Assembly: GCA_910578825.1 (NCBI GenBank)
Contig: CAJTSB010000004.1
Span: 17,995-81,994, forward strand
Direction: 5' to 3'
Length of the DNA: 64,000 nucleotides
From: an uncultured Lachnospiraceae bacterium
Lineage (GTDB): Bacteria > Bacillota > Clostridia > Lachnospirales > Lachnospiraceae
A model generated the notes under the pieces. It had not been told where the DNA came from, made no database searches, and worked only from the letters and a program-made list of their open reading frames with translations. Shown here piece by piece: positions 43,208 to 50,886 of the stretch (within the stretch, counting starts at the first letter, position 1; the number at the start of each line of letters is the position of its first letter). The position numbers and the translations under genes were made by a program.

Positions 43208-43665
43208 CCCATTAAGCAATATCTGGACGATCCTAATGATTTTTTGATTTTTGAAACATAACGCCTGGAAACGTATGTTGTGTCATGGTTTGTAAATTTT
43301 ACGCAAATCGTACCGGTAAAACTTAAGTCAAAGTGATCGACTTTTTTTAAGTTGATGATTTCCGAGTTTGAAATGCGTACAAAATGGCGTGCATCTAAGA
43401 GCTTTTCCAATTCATTTAGACGAAAACGCAGGGCGTATTCCCCTTTTTCGGTTACTGCAAACACCTTGCCGTCATTTGCATAAATCCGAATGAAATCTGA
43501 CTGATCTAAGACTTCGATTTTCCCATTCTTGCTGTCGGAAATGATTTGCAGCACATCCTCCGATAATTTTTTCAGGATATCGTTGATTTCTTCTGTCATC
43601 GAGTCCGTCATAACGATAATTTTGAGTTTGGTACAGGATGTGTCGATTTGGACTTCTACCTGCAT
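43180..43665 (-). CDS. LytTR family DNA-binding regulator
   Basis: This 161-residue protein has a linker of about 55 residues and then a LytTR domain (about 60-145): IRIYANDGKVFAVTEKGEYALRFRLNELEKLL, FVRISNSEIINLKKVDHF and a closing VSRRYVSKIKKSL. It has no receiver domain, so it is a stand-alone LytTR protein, often autoregulatory and linked to a membrane inhibitor. GGGAGGTGG lies just upstream of the ATG. The last 15 residues after SLG are unusual and overlap the small membrane ORF. Confidence 0.88.
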   Translation of the reverse strand: MQVEVQIDTSCTKLKIIVMTDSMTEEINDILKKLSEDVLQIISDSKNGKIEVLDQSDFIRIYANDGKVFAVTEKGEYALRFRLNELEKLLDARHFVRISNSEIINLKKVDHFDLSFTGTICVKFTNHDTTYVSRRYVSKIKKSLGSSRYCLMGWNTALPDF

Positions 43666-43820
43666 GGATCCACCTCCCTATTTTTTCTTTGTTTTGTTTT
43701 TCTGTGAGCTTATTATAGGAGAAGTGAAGAAGGTTATCAATAGGTTTGCGATAGTCGGTTATTTTTGGGAAGCAAGTGACAGAAAGAGAATCTGGATATG
43801 GATTTTTAGTTAAGATTTTC

Positions 43821-43849
43821 TTGACGTACGTAAAAACGTGCGTTATAAT
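43821..43849 (+). promoter_or_regulatory. strong sigma-A promoter upstream of yefM
   Basis: TTGACG at 43821 and TATAAT at 43844 are 17 bases apart, and the spacer contains an imperfect dyad (ACGTACG ... CGTGCGT). It is 244 bases before yefM. The rest of the 43666-44092 gap is very AT-rich and holds only a 40-codon frame (from about 43983) that overlaps the yefM start and that I do not credit as a gene. Confidence 0.65.
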
Positions 43850-44092
43850 GTGAATGACATATAAAATCTCGTCATTAAAGAAAAAGTTTATAATTATCAT
43901 ATAAAATAACGCATAAAATTGCAGAAAATATTACTATATATAAAATAATACGTATGATTAAAGAATATAACACTATACTAAAATGAACGAGATATGGATG
44001 ACAAACGAAAGATTTTCAAAGGATAAAGTGATTAAAATATACAGCAACAAAGAGTTTTCCAGATATACAAAAACAGGAAAAGGAGATTTTTT

Positions 44093-44341
44093 ATGTCAAC
44101 AATAAATATTACGAATGCAAGAAAGGACCTCTATCGTCTGGTAGAAAATGTGAATCTTTTTAGTGAACCGGCGTTGATTGTTGGAAAAAAGGGGAATGCC
44201 GTTTTATTATCGGAAGACGATTGGAATGCGATACAGGAAACTTTATACCTGAATTCAATAGAGGGGATGGCGGAGTCTATTAGAAAAGGAGCCAGTACGC
44301 CCGTTGAAGAATGCATTCCTGAGGATATGGTGGAATGGTAA
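44093..44341 (+). CDS. yefM: type II antitoxin, Phd/YefM family
   Basis: This 82-residue protein begins STINITNARKDLYRLVENV, the DNA-binding Phd/YefM fold. VGKKGNAVLLSEDDWNAIQETLYL follows, and the acidic C-terminus wraps the toxin. AAAGGAG precedes the ATG. Its stop is directly followed by the toxin ATG, so the two are made together; the complex should repress the operon. Confidence 0.93.
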   Translation: MSTINITNARKDLYRLVENVNLFSEPALIVGKKGNAVLLSEDDWNAIQETLYLNSIEGMAESIRKGASTPVEECIPEDMVEW

Positions 44342-44647
44342 ATGTTTAGAGTTGTTTTTGAAAAACAGTCGCTGAAGGACCTGGAAAAATTAAAACAGGT
44401 TCATCTTTCTTCAAAAGCAAAAAAACTGGTTGATATGCTACGGGACAACCCATATCAAAATCCGCCCAGGTATGAGAAACTGGTAGGGAATCTGGATGGA
44501 TTATATTCAAGAAGAATCAATATTCAGCACAGGCTTGTATATCAGGTTTATCAGGAATCGACGGTTATGAATGGTGTTGAATATGAGGGAATTGTAAAGA
44601 TAATTCGTATGTGGACGCATTATGATAAGATGGAAAGGAATTCTTAA
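44342..44647 (+). CDS. yoeB: Txe/YoeB family toxin (ribosome-dependent mRNA interferase)
   Basis: This 101-residue RelE-fold toxin starts with FEKQSLKDLEKLKQ and has LDGLYSRRINIQHRLVYQV with the catalytic arginines. It ends near MWTHYDKM, matching the His-Tyr of YoeB. YoeB cuts mRNA in the ribosomal A site and is held by YefM. It is longer than E. coli YoeB because of an insert near VMNGVEYEGI. Confidence 0.92.
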   Translation: MFRVVFEKQSLKDLEKLKQVHLSSKAKKLVDMLRDNPYQNPPRYEKLVGNLDGLYSRRINIQHRLVYQVYQESTVMNGVEYEGIVKIIRMWTHYDKMERNS

Positions 44648-44653
44648 AACTAT

Positions 44654-44692
44654 AAATCCCCCCATCCCGAATCAATCAGGATGAGGGGATTT
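44654..44692. terminator. bidirectional terminator between yoeB and the spore-protein gene
   Basis: The arms AAATCCCCCCATCC and GGATGAGGGGATTT pair with one mismatch around an 11-base loop, between two convergent genes. Confidence 0.85.
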
Positions 44693-44726
44693 CTATCATG
44701 CATACTTCAGACTTTTGGACAACTGA

Positions 44727-44948
44727 TTACTGCTGTCCGCCAGACATCTGCTGTTCCTGCTTCATGATCATCTTCTTAACCATCTCTCCGCCGATAGATC
44801 CAGCCTGAGCAGAAGTTAAGTCACCGTTGTAACCCTCTTTTAAAGGTACTCCAATCTCAGATGCAACTTCCTGTTTAAAACGGTTCATAGCCTCTTTTGC
44901 CTGAGGTACTGCCATTTTGCTCGTGTTAGATGCAGAATTACTTGCCAT
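44727..44948 (-). CDS. alpha/beta-type small acid-soluble spore protein
   Basis: This 73-residue protein binds and shields DNA in the dormant spore. The family blocks are present: FKQEVASEIGVPL, which includes the cleavage site for the germination protease (EVASE), and NGDLTSAQAGSIGGEMVKKM. I chose the ATG at 44948, with GGAGG 8 bases upstream, over an in-frame start at 44963. Expression should be in the forespore under sigma G. It is the clearest sign that the organism makes endospores. Confidence 0.95.
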   Translation of the reverse strand: MASNSASNTSKMAVPQAKEAMNRFKQEVASEIGVPLKEGYNGDLTSAQAGSIGGEMVKKMIMKQEQQMSGGQQ

Positions 44949-44996
44949 TTGATTCACCTCCAAATGTTTTTCTTTTTTGTTGTTTTTCTGATAAGA

Positions 44997-45032
44997 ACAT
45001 CATTCCGAAATGGGTCATTCCAGGAATGATGT
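44997..45032. other. perfect 10-bp inverted repeat upstream of the spore-protein gene
   Basis: ACATCATTCC and GGAATGATGT face each other across 16 bases. The gap 44949-45256 otherwise holds the promoters of the divergent spore-protein and Rrf2 genes; an extended -10 (TGATATAAT) at 45158-45166 fits the Rrf2 gene. The repeat could be a regulator site or a leader hairpin. Confidence 0.4.
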
Positions 45033-45256
45033 CCGTTTCGAAACTCCGTCGCTTATCATGGTGTTATTATTTGTCATGGAAAAAATAATATGAATGGTAA
45101 TTTTTGTTACTTTTGAAAGAGGAAATTTAAAAGAGGAAAACGTTATCATAAATAATGTGATATAATAAAAAAGAAATATATGCGATAGCGGATGTTTATA
45201 TGCTGCCATGCAAAGGACGGGCAGAATTACTGGATGGAAAGGTGAGTGGTAAGGAC

Positions 45257-45700
45257 ATGCAGATTTCCAGTCGTTTTACATTGGCAATTCATATTTTTGC
45301 CTGTATAGATGTTTTTGGAGAGGAATATAAAGTGACAAGTGATTTCCTGGCTGGGAGCACGAATGTGAATCCTGTTGTTATCCGGAAAATTTTAGGACAG
45401 CTCAAGGGAGCAGGATTGATTACTGTGGCACGGGGAACCGGAGGTACAGCGGCAGCCAGACCGTTTAACGAAATAACATTTTTGGATGTTTATCGAGCCG
45501 TGGAATGTACGCCGAACGGAGAATTATTTCATTTTCATGAGAATCCCAGTGCGAATTGCCCGGTAGGAAGGAATATTCATCATATTTTGGACGACAAACT
45601 TATTCGGGTACAGGATGCGATGGAGCGGGAACTTGCGTCCATTACATTGGAAGATTTAAAGAAGGATACAGAAAAATATCTGAATTGTAGAAGTGAATAA
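45257..45700 (+). CDS. Rrf2 family transcriptional regulator
   Basis: This 147-residue regulator begins MQISSRFTLAIHIFA, the usual Rrf2 start, and has the winged helix-turn-helix (residues about 10-75; LAGSTNVNPVVIRKILGQL). Cysteines in the C-terminal half (ECTPNG, NCPVGRN) are fewer than the three of iron-sulfur Rrf2 proteins such as IscR, and their spacing is that of YwnA-like members. The ribosome site for 45257 is weak; the open frame reaches back to 45200. It precedes an NAD(P)-binding protein gene, as ywnA sits near ywnB, and may control the inverted-repeat promoter at 45773. Confidence 0.88.
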   Translation: MQISSRFTLAIHIFACIDVFGEEYKVTSDFLAGSTNVNPVVIRKILGQLKGAGLITVARGTGGTAAARPFNEITFLDVYRAVECTPNGELFHFHENPSANCPVGRNIHHILDDKLIRVQDAMERELASITLEDLKKDTEKYLNCRSE

Positions 45701-45772
45701 AACCAGAAAATTTCAGGGTGTAGGGAATATAAGTGAACACATAATCCGATATGCCTTGAAATTTTTTATGAA

Positions 45773-45852
45773 TTTTGATGTAACTATTGACATTACAACG
45801 AAGAGGCGCTATATTAAATATGCGAGATGTAATAATGATAGTTACATCAAAA
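45773..45852 (+). promoter_or_regulatory. promoter enclosed by perfect 15-bp inverted repeats
   Basis: TTTTGATGTAACTAT (45773-45787) and ATAGTTACATCAAAA (45838-45852) are exact reverse complements. Between them TTGACA (45787-45792) and TATATT (45810-45815) form a promoter with 17-base spacing. Two inner copies of the same core (ACATTAC; ATGTAAT) add a nested dyad. This is most simply a pair of Rrf2 operators overlapping the promoter of the gene at 45884. Confidence 0.8.
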
Positions 45853-45883
45853 CAAATACAAAGTTTTTAAGGAGGTAATCACT

Positions 45884-46513
45884 ATGAAGATTGCAGTAGT
45901 TTGTGCGAATGGTAAGGCAGGAAAGCTAATTACAAAGGAGGCAATGGATAGAGGATTTGACGTTACGGCAGTTGTTCGAGGAGAAAATCAATCGGTTGCC
46001 CAAAAAGTTATCAAAAAGGATTTGTTTGAGCTGGAAACAGATGACATTGCAGAGTTTGACGTGCTGGTAGATGCCTGTGGGGGATGGACAGAAGATACCA
46101 TTCCATCCATTCCCAAAGCGGCAGAATACCTAAGTAATCTTGTGACAGGGACTGATAAAAGGCTTGTTGTTATCGGCGGTGCGGGCAGCCTTTTTGTAAA
46201 TCCGGAACATACGCTTACCGTTGCGGATGGAGCGGATTTTCCGGAAGCATTTCAACCTTTGGCAGCAGCTCATCAGACAGCACTGGATGGACTTCGTGGA
46301 AAAAAAGATGTAAAATGGACGTATATCAGTCCCGCTGTAGATTTTCAGGCAGATGGTGTGCGCAGTGGTGCGTACATCCTTGGAGGGGAAGAGCTGACCT
46401 TGAACGAAAAGGGGGAGAGCATTATCAGTTACGCGGATTATGCGATTGCCCTGGTTGACGAGATTGAAAAGGGTAATCATATAAAACAGAGAATTTCGGT
46501 TGTCAGAAAATAG
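45884..46513 (+). CDS. NAD(P)-binding (atypical SDR, YwnB-like) protein
   Basis: This 209-residue Rossmann protein starts MKIAVVCANGKAGKLITKEA (NAD(P)-binding loop). It has LVDACGGW near 62, LVVIGGAGSLF near 90 and YISPAVDFQADG near 148, as in the NmrA/YwnB-like group. It lacks the classical YxxxK catalytic pair, so it may be a redox sensor or reductase with an unknown substrate. AAGGAGG precedes it. It is under the dyad promoter and 10 bases ahead of the sirtuin gene. Confidence 0.88.
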   Translation: MKIAVVCANGKAGKLITKEAMDRGFDVTAVVRGENQSVAQKVIKKDLFELETDDIAEFDVLVDACGGWTEDTIPSIPKAAEYLSNLVTGTDKRLVVIGGAGSLFVNPEHTLTVADGADFPEAFQPLAAAHQTALDGLRGKKDVKWTYISPAVDFQADGVRSGAYILGGEELTLNEKGESIISYADYAIALVDEIEKGNHIKQRISVVRK

Positions 46514-46523
46514 GGCGGTGTTT

Positions 46524-47477
46524 ATGTTGAATCAGGAGATATTTTCATTTGACAAAGTGACGGATGCTATCAACAGGCTGCGCGAAACATTGAGCACGGC
46601 GGATACTGTGCTCATCGGCGCGGGCGCAGGTCTTTCTGTTTCCGCGGGATTTACCTATGCAGGAAAACGGTTTGACAGATACTTTGATGACTTTGCGCGC
46701 AAATATCATTTTCAGGATATGTATGCCGGCGGTTTTTATCCCTATGAGACTTTGGAAGAGCATTGGGCTTACTGGAGCCGATATATCTATATTAATCGGT
46801 ATATGAGTGCGCCGAAACCAGTTTATGATAAACTGTATGATCTGGTGAAGGGTAAGGATTATTTTGTGTTGACGACAAATGTGGATCATTGTTTTCAGAA
46901 GGCCGGATTTGATAAGCGCAGGTTGTTTTATACGCAGGGTGATTACGGTCTGTTTCAGTGCAGCAGACCGTGCCATCCGAAAACGTATGATAATGAGTCT
47001 GTTATCCGAAAAATGGTCGAGGCACAGGGCTATAGGTTTGAGGATGATGGAGCATTGGTTTTGCCGGAAGGGATTTCACCTGAAATGACGGTTCCATCGG
47101 AGTTGATTCCATATTGTCCGGTGTGTGGGAAACCCATGAGCATGAACCTCCGGGCAGATGAGACTTTTGTGGAGGATGAAGGCTGGCATTTGGCGGCAAA
47201 GCGGTATGCAGAATTCTTGAGAAATCATCGGAAAGGAAATATATTGTTCTTAGAGGCAGCGGTCGGTTTCAATACCCCTGGCATTATCAAGTACCCCTTC
47301 TGGCAGATGACAGCGGAAAATCCGAAATCAGTGTATGTTTGTATAAATTATGGGGAGGCAGTTTGTCCAAAGGAGATTTCCGCTCAGTCTATTTGTATTG
47401 ATGGTGATATAGGAGATGTGGTTTGTCAGTTAAATAACGGTGCAAGGGCAGCGGACGCATTGATTTTATATAAATAG
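46524..47477 (+). CDS. class M sirtuin (SirTM), protein ADP-ribosyltransferase
   Basis: This 317-residue sirtuin has the NAD loop IGAGAGLSVSAGFTY near 33-47 and TTNVDHCFQKAGF near 119-131. The catalytic histidine of deacetylating sirtuins is replaced (F with Q next to it). MQGDYGLFQC-like TQGDYGLFQC and two zinc cysteine pairs (CSRPC, CPVCGKP) follow. SirTM enzymes ADP-ribosylate protein targets rather than deacetylate. The next gene encodes the matching zinc macrodomain eraser. In staphylococci and streptococci this pair sits with GcvH-L and a lipoate ligase; those genes are absent here. I chose the ATG at 46524. Confidence 0.9.
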   Translation: MLNQEIFSFDKVTDAINRLRETLSTADTVLIGAGAGLSVSAGFTYAGKRFDRYFDDFARKYHFQDMYAGGFYPYETLEEHWAYWSRYIYINRYMSAPKPVYDKLYDLVKGKDYFVLTTNVDHCFQKAGFDKRRLFYTQGDYGLFQCSRPCHPKTYDNESVIRKMVEAQGYRFEDDGALVLPEGISPEMTVPSELIPYCPVCGKPMSMNLRADETFVEDEGWHLAAKRYAEFLRNHRKGNILFLEAAVGFNTPGIIKYPFWQMTAENPKSVYVCINYGEAVCPKEISAQSICIDGDIGDVVCQLNNGARAADALILYK

Positions 47478-47501
47478 CCCGGATTGAAAGGAGGAACGCA
47501 C

Positions 47502-48281
47502 ATGACGCAGAGTGAGAAAAGGCGGTATCTGATAGAAAAGCTGTTGTCAGAGCAGCCGCAATATAAAGATATGGAACTTCCGGACAGCACAGAGGAACAA
47601 AAACGGCTGCTCAGAAGTCTTATGAATATACGTGCGCCTCGTCCGATTGGAAAAGAATTTCTTAAGGTGCAGGACGAGTACCTGAGTGAGGAGGTCAGAG
47701 AGAAGGGGGTTATTGACAGCGAATTTCTGCCGGTGTCTCCGATTGACAGTCGCCTGGCGTTCTGGCGTGGAGATATTACCACATTAAAGATTGATGCGAT
47801 TGTAAATGCTGCCAACAGTGCTTTAAGGGGATGTTTTGTACCCTGCCACTCCTGTATAGATAACATCATTCACAGCGTTAGCGGTATCCAGCTGCGTCTT
47901 GCCTGTGATGAGTTGATGACGAAACAGGGACACGAGGAGCCGACAGGAAAAGCCAAAATCACGCCGGCTTTTAATTTGCCTTGCCGCTATGTACTTCATA
48001 CAGTTGGCCCGATTGTATCTGGCATATTGACAAAAAAACATTGTCAACAGCTTGCGGATTGTTATAAATCCTGTTTGGAACTGGCGTCTGATAGGGGATT
48101 AAGGAGCATTGCATTTTGCTGTATTTCCACAGGTGAATTTCATTTTCCGCAAAAGGCGGCGGCTGAGATTGCGGTGCGGACGGTTACAGATTTTTTGCAG
48201 GACAATACACAGATTGAAAAGGTTGTATTCAATGTATTCAAGCAGGAGGATTACAATATTTACAAAGATATTATTTTGTGA
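47502..48281 (+). CDS. zinc-type macrodomain protein-ADP-ribose hydrolase
   Basis: This 259-residue protein has an N-terminal helical extension of about 85 residues and a macrodomain (about 87-255). The ADP-ribose loop AIVNAANSALRGCFVPCHSC includes the cysteine/histidine residues that bind the active-site zinc in SirTM-linked macrodomains. CCISTGEFHFPQ is the second loop. It should remove the ADP-ribose that SirTM adds. AGGAGG lies 6 bases upstream of the ATG at 47502, and it is co-transcribed with the sirtuin gene. Confidence 0.93.
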   Translation: MTQSEKRRYLIEKLLSEQPQYKDMELPDSTEEQKRLLRSLMNIRAPRPIGKEFLKVQDEYLSEEVREKGVIDSEFLPVSPIDSRLAFWRGDITTLKIDAIVNAANSALRGCFVPCHSCIDNIIHSVSGIQLRLACDELMTKQGHEEPTGKAKITPAFNLPCRYVLHTVGPIVSGILTKKHCQQLADCYKSCLELASDRGLRSIAFCCISTGEFHFPQKAAAEIAVRTVTDFLQDNTQIEKVVFNVFKQEDYNIYKDIIL

Positions 48282-48367
48282 TATAAAGAAAAAGACCATA
48301 GTGAAGAATATAAATCGGGAAAAGAGGGACAGAAGATGAAACTGGAATGTGAATTCTTCCAGGCGTT

Positions 48368-48967
48368 ATGATGTACGATAAAGACATCCGGGAGCCGTTG
48401 TTTGAATTTCTGGAAGAATATTATGGCAAGCTGCGCATCATAGAAGAGAAGAAGATGGGCAGGTCACGGGCGGATGTGGTGATGATTCTTCCGGACGCAG
48501 TCTGCGGTCTGGAAATTAAAAGCGATGCGGACACATACGCCAGGCTTTCGCGTCAGGTAAAAGACTACAACCTGTATTACGATTATAATTTTATTGTGGC
48601 AGGCACCCGTCATGCGCATCATGTAGCGGAACATGTGCCGGACTGGTGGGGGATTATTACTGTCGAGTTGGAAGACGGCAGACCGGATTTTTATGTACTT
48701 CGGAAACCGCAGGAAAATCCGCAGGTAGACTGGAAGAAGAAAATGAGCCTCTTGTGGCGTCCGGAGCTTGTTCATATTCAGGAATTGAATCAGATGCCAA
48801 AGTATAAAGAAAAGAGCAAGCAGTTTGTTATTGAGAAGATTCTGCTCAAGGTCCCGAGGGAAAAGTTGTATCCGCAAATCAGTCAGGAGCTGTTTGAGCG
48901 GGATTATACGAAGATTGCAGAGCAAATTAGATCATACAGAAAAGGCAAACGTAAATCTTCAGGATAA
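48368..48967 (+). CDS. PD-(D/E)XK nuclease-like protein resembling sce7726
   Basis: This 199-residue protein has the nuclease pattern E26/E27, D36 in SRADVVMILPD, E49 and K51 in GLEIKSDAD, and Q63 in RLSRQVKDYNLYYDY. The order and spacing match the sce7726 protein at 32169, although overall likeness is low. No sce7725 or RES gene is adjacent here. A tiny 11-codon frame (48336-48371) with a better ribosome site ends on the ATG (ATGATG), so translation may be coupled to it. It is 86 bases after the macrodomain gene and possibly in the same operon. Confidence 0.72.
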   Translation: MMYDKDIREPLFEFLEEYYGKLRIIEEKKMGRSRADVVMILPDAVCGLEIKSDADTYARLSRQVKDYNLYYDYNFIVAGTRHAHHVAEHVPDWWGIITVELEDGRPDFYVLRKPQENPQVDWKKKMSLLWRPELVHIQELNQMPKYKEKSKQFVIEKILLKVPREKLYPQISQELFERDYTKIAEQIRSYRKGKRKSSG

Positions 48968-49052
48968 CTATGGAAATAGAATCATGGAAACAGAACGATT
49001 TAAGCATATATCATAAAAGTAGATTAATGATTCAGGAATGGAGGAAATTATA

Positions 49053-49604
49053 ATGAAAAAAATCGGAATTTTTCTGGCGGATGGATTTGAAGAGATTGAA
49101 GGGTTGACCGTGGTAGACATTTTGCGCCGTGCGGGTGTGGAGGCTCAGATGATTTCCATTATGGGAAAGAAGGAAATTTCTGGTTCCCATAATATCCATG
49201 TGCAGGCGGATGTGTGTTATGAGGATGTGGATTTTACAGAACTTGACGGCGTTGTGCTGCCGGGCGGAATGCCGGGAACGCTGAATCTTGGCGCACATGC
49301 AGGCGTAAATGAGACCGTGAAATCTTTTGCAGAGGAAGGGAAACTTGTGGCGGCCGTGTGTGCAGCGCCCAGCGTGCTTGGACAGGCAGGGCTGTTGGAG
49401 GGAAAAAAGGCAGCCTGCTATCCGGGATATGAGGACAAACTAACCGGTGCAGAGGTGGTATATGATGAGGTTGCAGAGGCAGGAAACATCATTACCAGCC
49501 GGGGAATGGGAACGACAATTGCCTTTGCGCTGCGCATTCTGGCGTATCTGGAAAGCGAAGAAAAGGCTGCGCAAATGGCAGAAAAGATTGTTTATAGGCA
49601 GTAG
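49053..49604 (+). CDS. DJ-1/PfpI family protein
   Basis: This 183-residue protein is of the YajL/DJ-1 group, with E14 in DGFEEIE and the nucleophile C103 in AAVCAAPSVLG. SRGMGTTIAFAL follows near 155. The family includes glyoxalase III-like and protein-protective enzymes against oxidative or carbonyl stress; the exact activity is not deducible. I chose the ATG at 49053, with GGAGG upstream. The surrounding redox and ADP-ribosylation genes fit a stress role. Confidence 0.93.
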   Translation: MKKIGIFLADGFEEIEGLTVVDILRRAGVEAQMISIMGKKEISGSHNIHVQADVCYEDVDFTELDGVVLPGGMPGTLNLGAHAGVNETVKSFAEEGKLVAAVCAAPSVLGQAGLLEGKKAACYPGYEDKLTGAEVVYDEVAEAGNIITSRGMGTTIAFALRILAYLESEEKAAQMAEKIVYRQ

Positions 49605-49691
49605 AATTTTTTGTAATGAAAAGCCCCTTGTTCCAATATACATGATACAAAAGAATAATGTCCCTGTGTATTAGGGGCAGGAGAGATGATT

Positions 49692-50498
49692 ATGCTGAAA
49701 AAAATAAAAGCAAAATCCTTCGTTCTGGTATGCGGTATATTTGTAGGGGCTTTTTTTCTGGGACGAATGGCAGCCCAGGTTGTCCCGGCAGCAACGGCAA
49801 TTATCCAGTCGGGCGCGGATGGCAACTGGGGGTTGAGTTTTCAGGAGGATGGAAAGCCCCCGGTAGCAAATGCCAGTTTTGAGGAATTGGCGAAGTACAA
49901 TGCCTTTTATGCGGAGAATACGCAGGAGAAAGTGCTCTATCTGACGTTTGACTGTGGATTTGAGAATGGGAATACGCCGTTAATTTTGGATGCGTTGAAG
50001 AAACACAACGCAAAGGCAGCATTTTTCGTAGTCGGCAATTTTATTGAGACGAGTCCGGATCTTGTGAAACGCATGGTGGAGGAAGGGCATATTGTGGGCA
50101 ACCACAGTTACCATCATCCCGATATGTCCCAGATGGGCAAAGAAGAGTTTACGGCGGAACTTGGGGAGCTGGAAACACTGTATGAGCAGACGGTGGGAAC
50201 GCCCATGGCAAAATACTTTCGTCCGCCTCAGGGCAAGTACAGTGAAAATTGTCTGCAGATTGCCAAAGACGCTGGTTATAAGACCTGTTTTTGGAGCCTG
50301 GCATATGTGGACTGGAATCAGGACAGTCAGCCCACACATGAAGAAGCTTTTGACAAACTGCTGAAACGGGTGCATCCGGGAGCGATTGTGCTGTTACATA
50401 ACACATCCAAAACAAACGGTGAAATTCTGGATGAACTTCTGACAAAATGGGAGCAGATGGGGTATACCTTCAAATCCCTGGATGAACTGCCGGTTTGA
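49692..50498 (+). CDS. pdaA: PdaA-type peptidoglycan N-acetylmuramic acid deacetylase
   Basis: This 268-residue NodB-fold deacetylase has an N-terminal membrane anchor (about 8-28), TFDCGFENGNT (motif 1), HSYHHPDM (metal histidines), RPPQGKYS (motif 3) and FWSLAYVDWNQD. The layout is that of PdaA, which makes muramic-delta-lactam in spore cortex. I chose the ATG at 49692, with AGGAG 8 bases upstream; the ATG at 49686 is too close to that site. It would be expected under sporulation control and act outside the forespore membrane. Confidence 0.92.
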   Translation: MLKKIKAKSFVLVCGIFVGAFFLGRMAAQVVPAATAIIQSGADGNWGLSFQEDGKPPVANASFEELAKYNAFYAENTQEKVLYLTFDCGFENGNTPLILDALKKHNAKAAFFVVGNFIETSPDLVKRMVEEGHIVGNHSYHHPDMSQMGKEEFTAELGELETLYEQTVGTPMAKYFRPPQGKYSENCLQIAKDAGYKTCFWSLAYVDWNQDSQPTHEEAFDKLLKRVHPGAIVLLHNTSKTNGEILDELLTKWEQMGYTFKSLDELPV

Positions 50499-50514
50499 GA
50501 ATATGCAGGTTCCT

Positions 50515-50733
50515 ATCCATCGAGACGGGCGGATAGGCGAATCATCTGTAGGAAGGGCAGGGACGCTGGCAAGCTGTCAGTGTTTCTGCTCTTTGCGGTA
50601 CCAGTAAAATGTCTGCAAGCAGAAGCGACCTGAATCAGGTGGCTATAGCTGTCTGACGAACCAGAAACAGTATTACCTGAATAACGATCCGAAAGCTGCA
50701 ATCGAAAGAGGAACGATTGATGCAGTGTAGGGA
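50515..50733 (+). other. hairpin-rich intergenic region, possible structured RNA or decayed gene
   Basis: The gap 50499-50886 begins with several good stems: CCTATCC/GGATAGG, a nine-pair stem ACGCTGGCA/TGTCAGTGT inside GGGCAG/CTGCTC, and ACCTG/CAGGT. Their density suggests a folded RNA. Yet one frame also reads like protein (KMSASRSDLNQVAIAV, stop) and another NQKQYYLNNDPKAAIERG to a stop at 50730, as in a decayed gene. I match it to no RNA family I know and see no terminator. Confidence 0.35.
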
Positions 50734-50762
50734 TTGACAAAATGCAATATTTTTTGTATGAT
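50734..50762 (+). promoter_or_regulatory. promoter of the aldolase-family gene
   Basis: TTGACA at 50734-50739 and TATGAT at 50757-50762 are exactly 17 bases apart, about 124 bases before the start codon. Confidence 0.75.
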
Positions 50763-50886
50763 ACATATACTTTAATGATTTAAACTTTAACAATTTAAAG
50801 CGAAGGCGCAAATGGAGAAATGTTTGCCGACCGCTGTCCGGAAATGAAAATTGTCTGGAAAGGCACATGAAATGGAGGAAACAGGG

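Noticed and set aside
43983..44105. A 40-codon frame overlapping the yefM start
   Set aside because: It has no ribosome site or known domain and runs into the yefM gene in another frame.
48336..48371. An 11-codon leader ORF before the PD-(D/E)XK gene as a separate gene
   Set aside because: It is too short to support as a gene; noted only as a possible translational coupling device.
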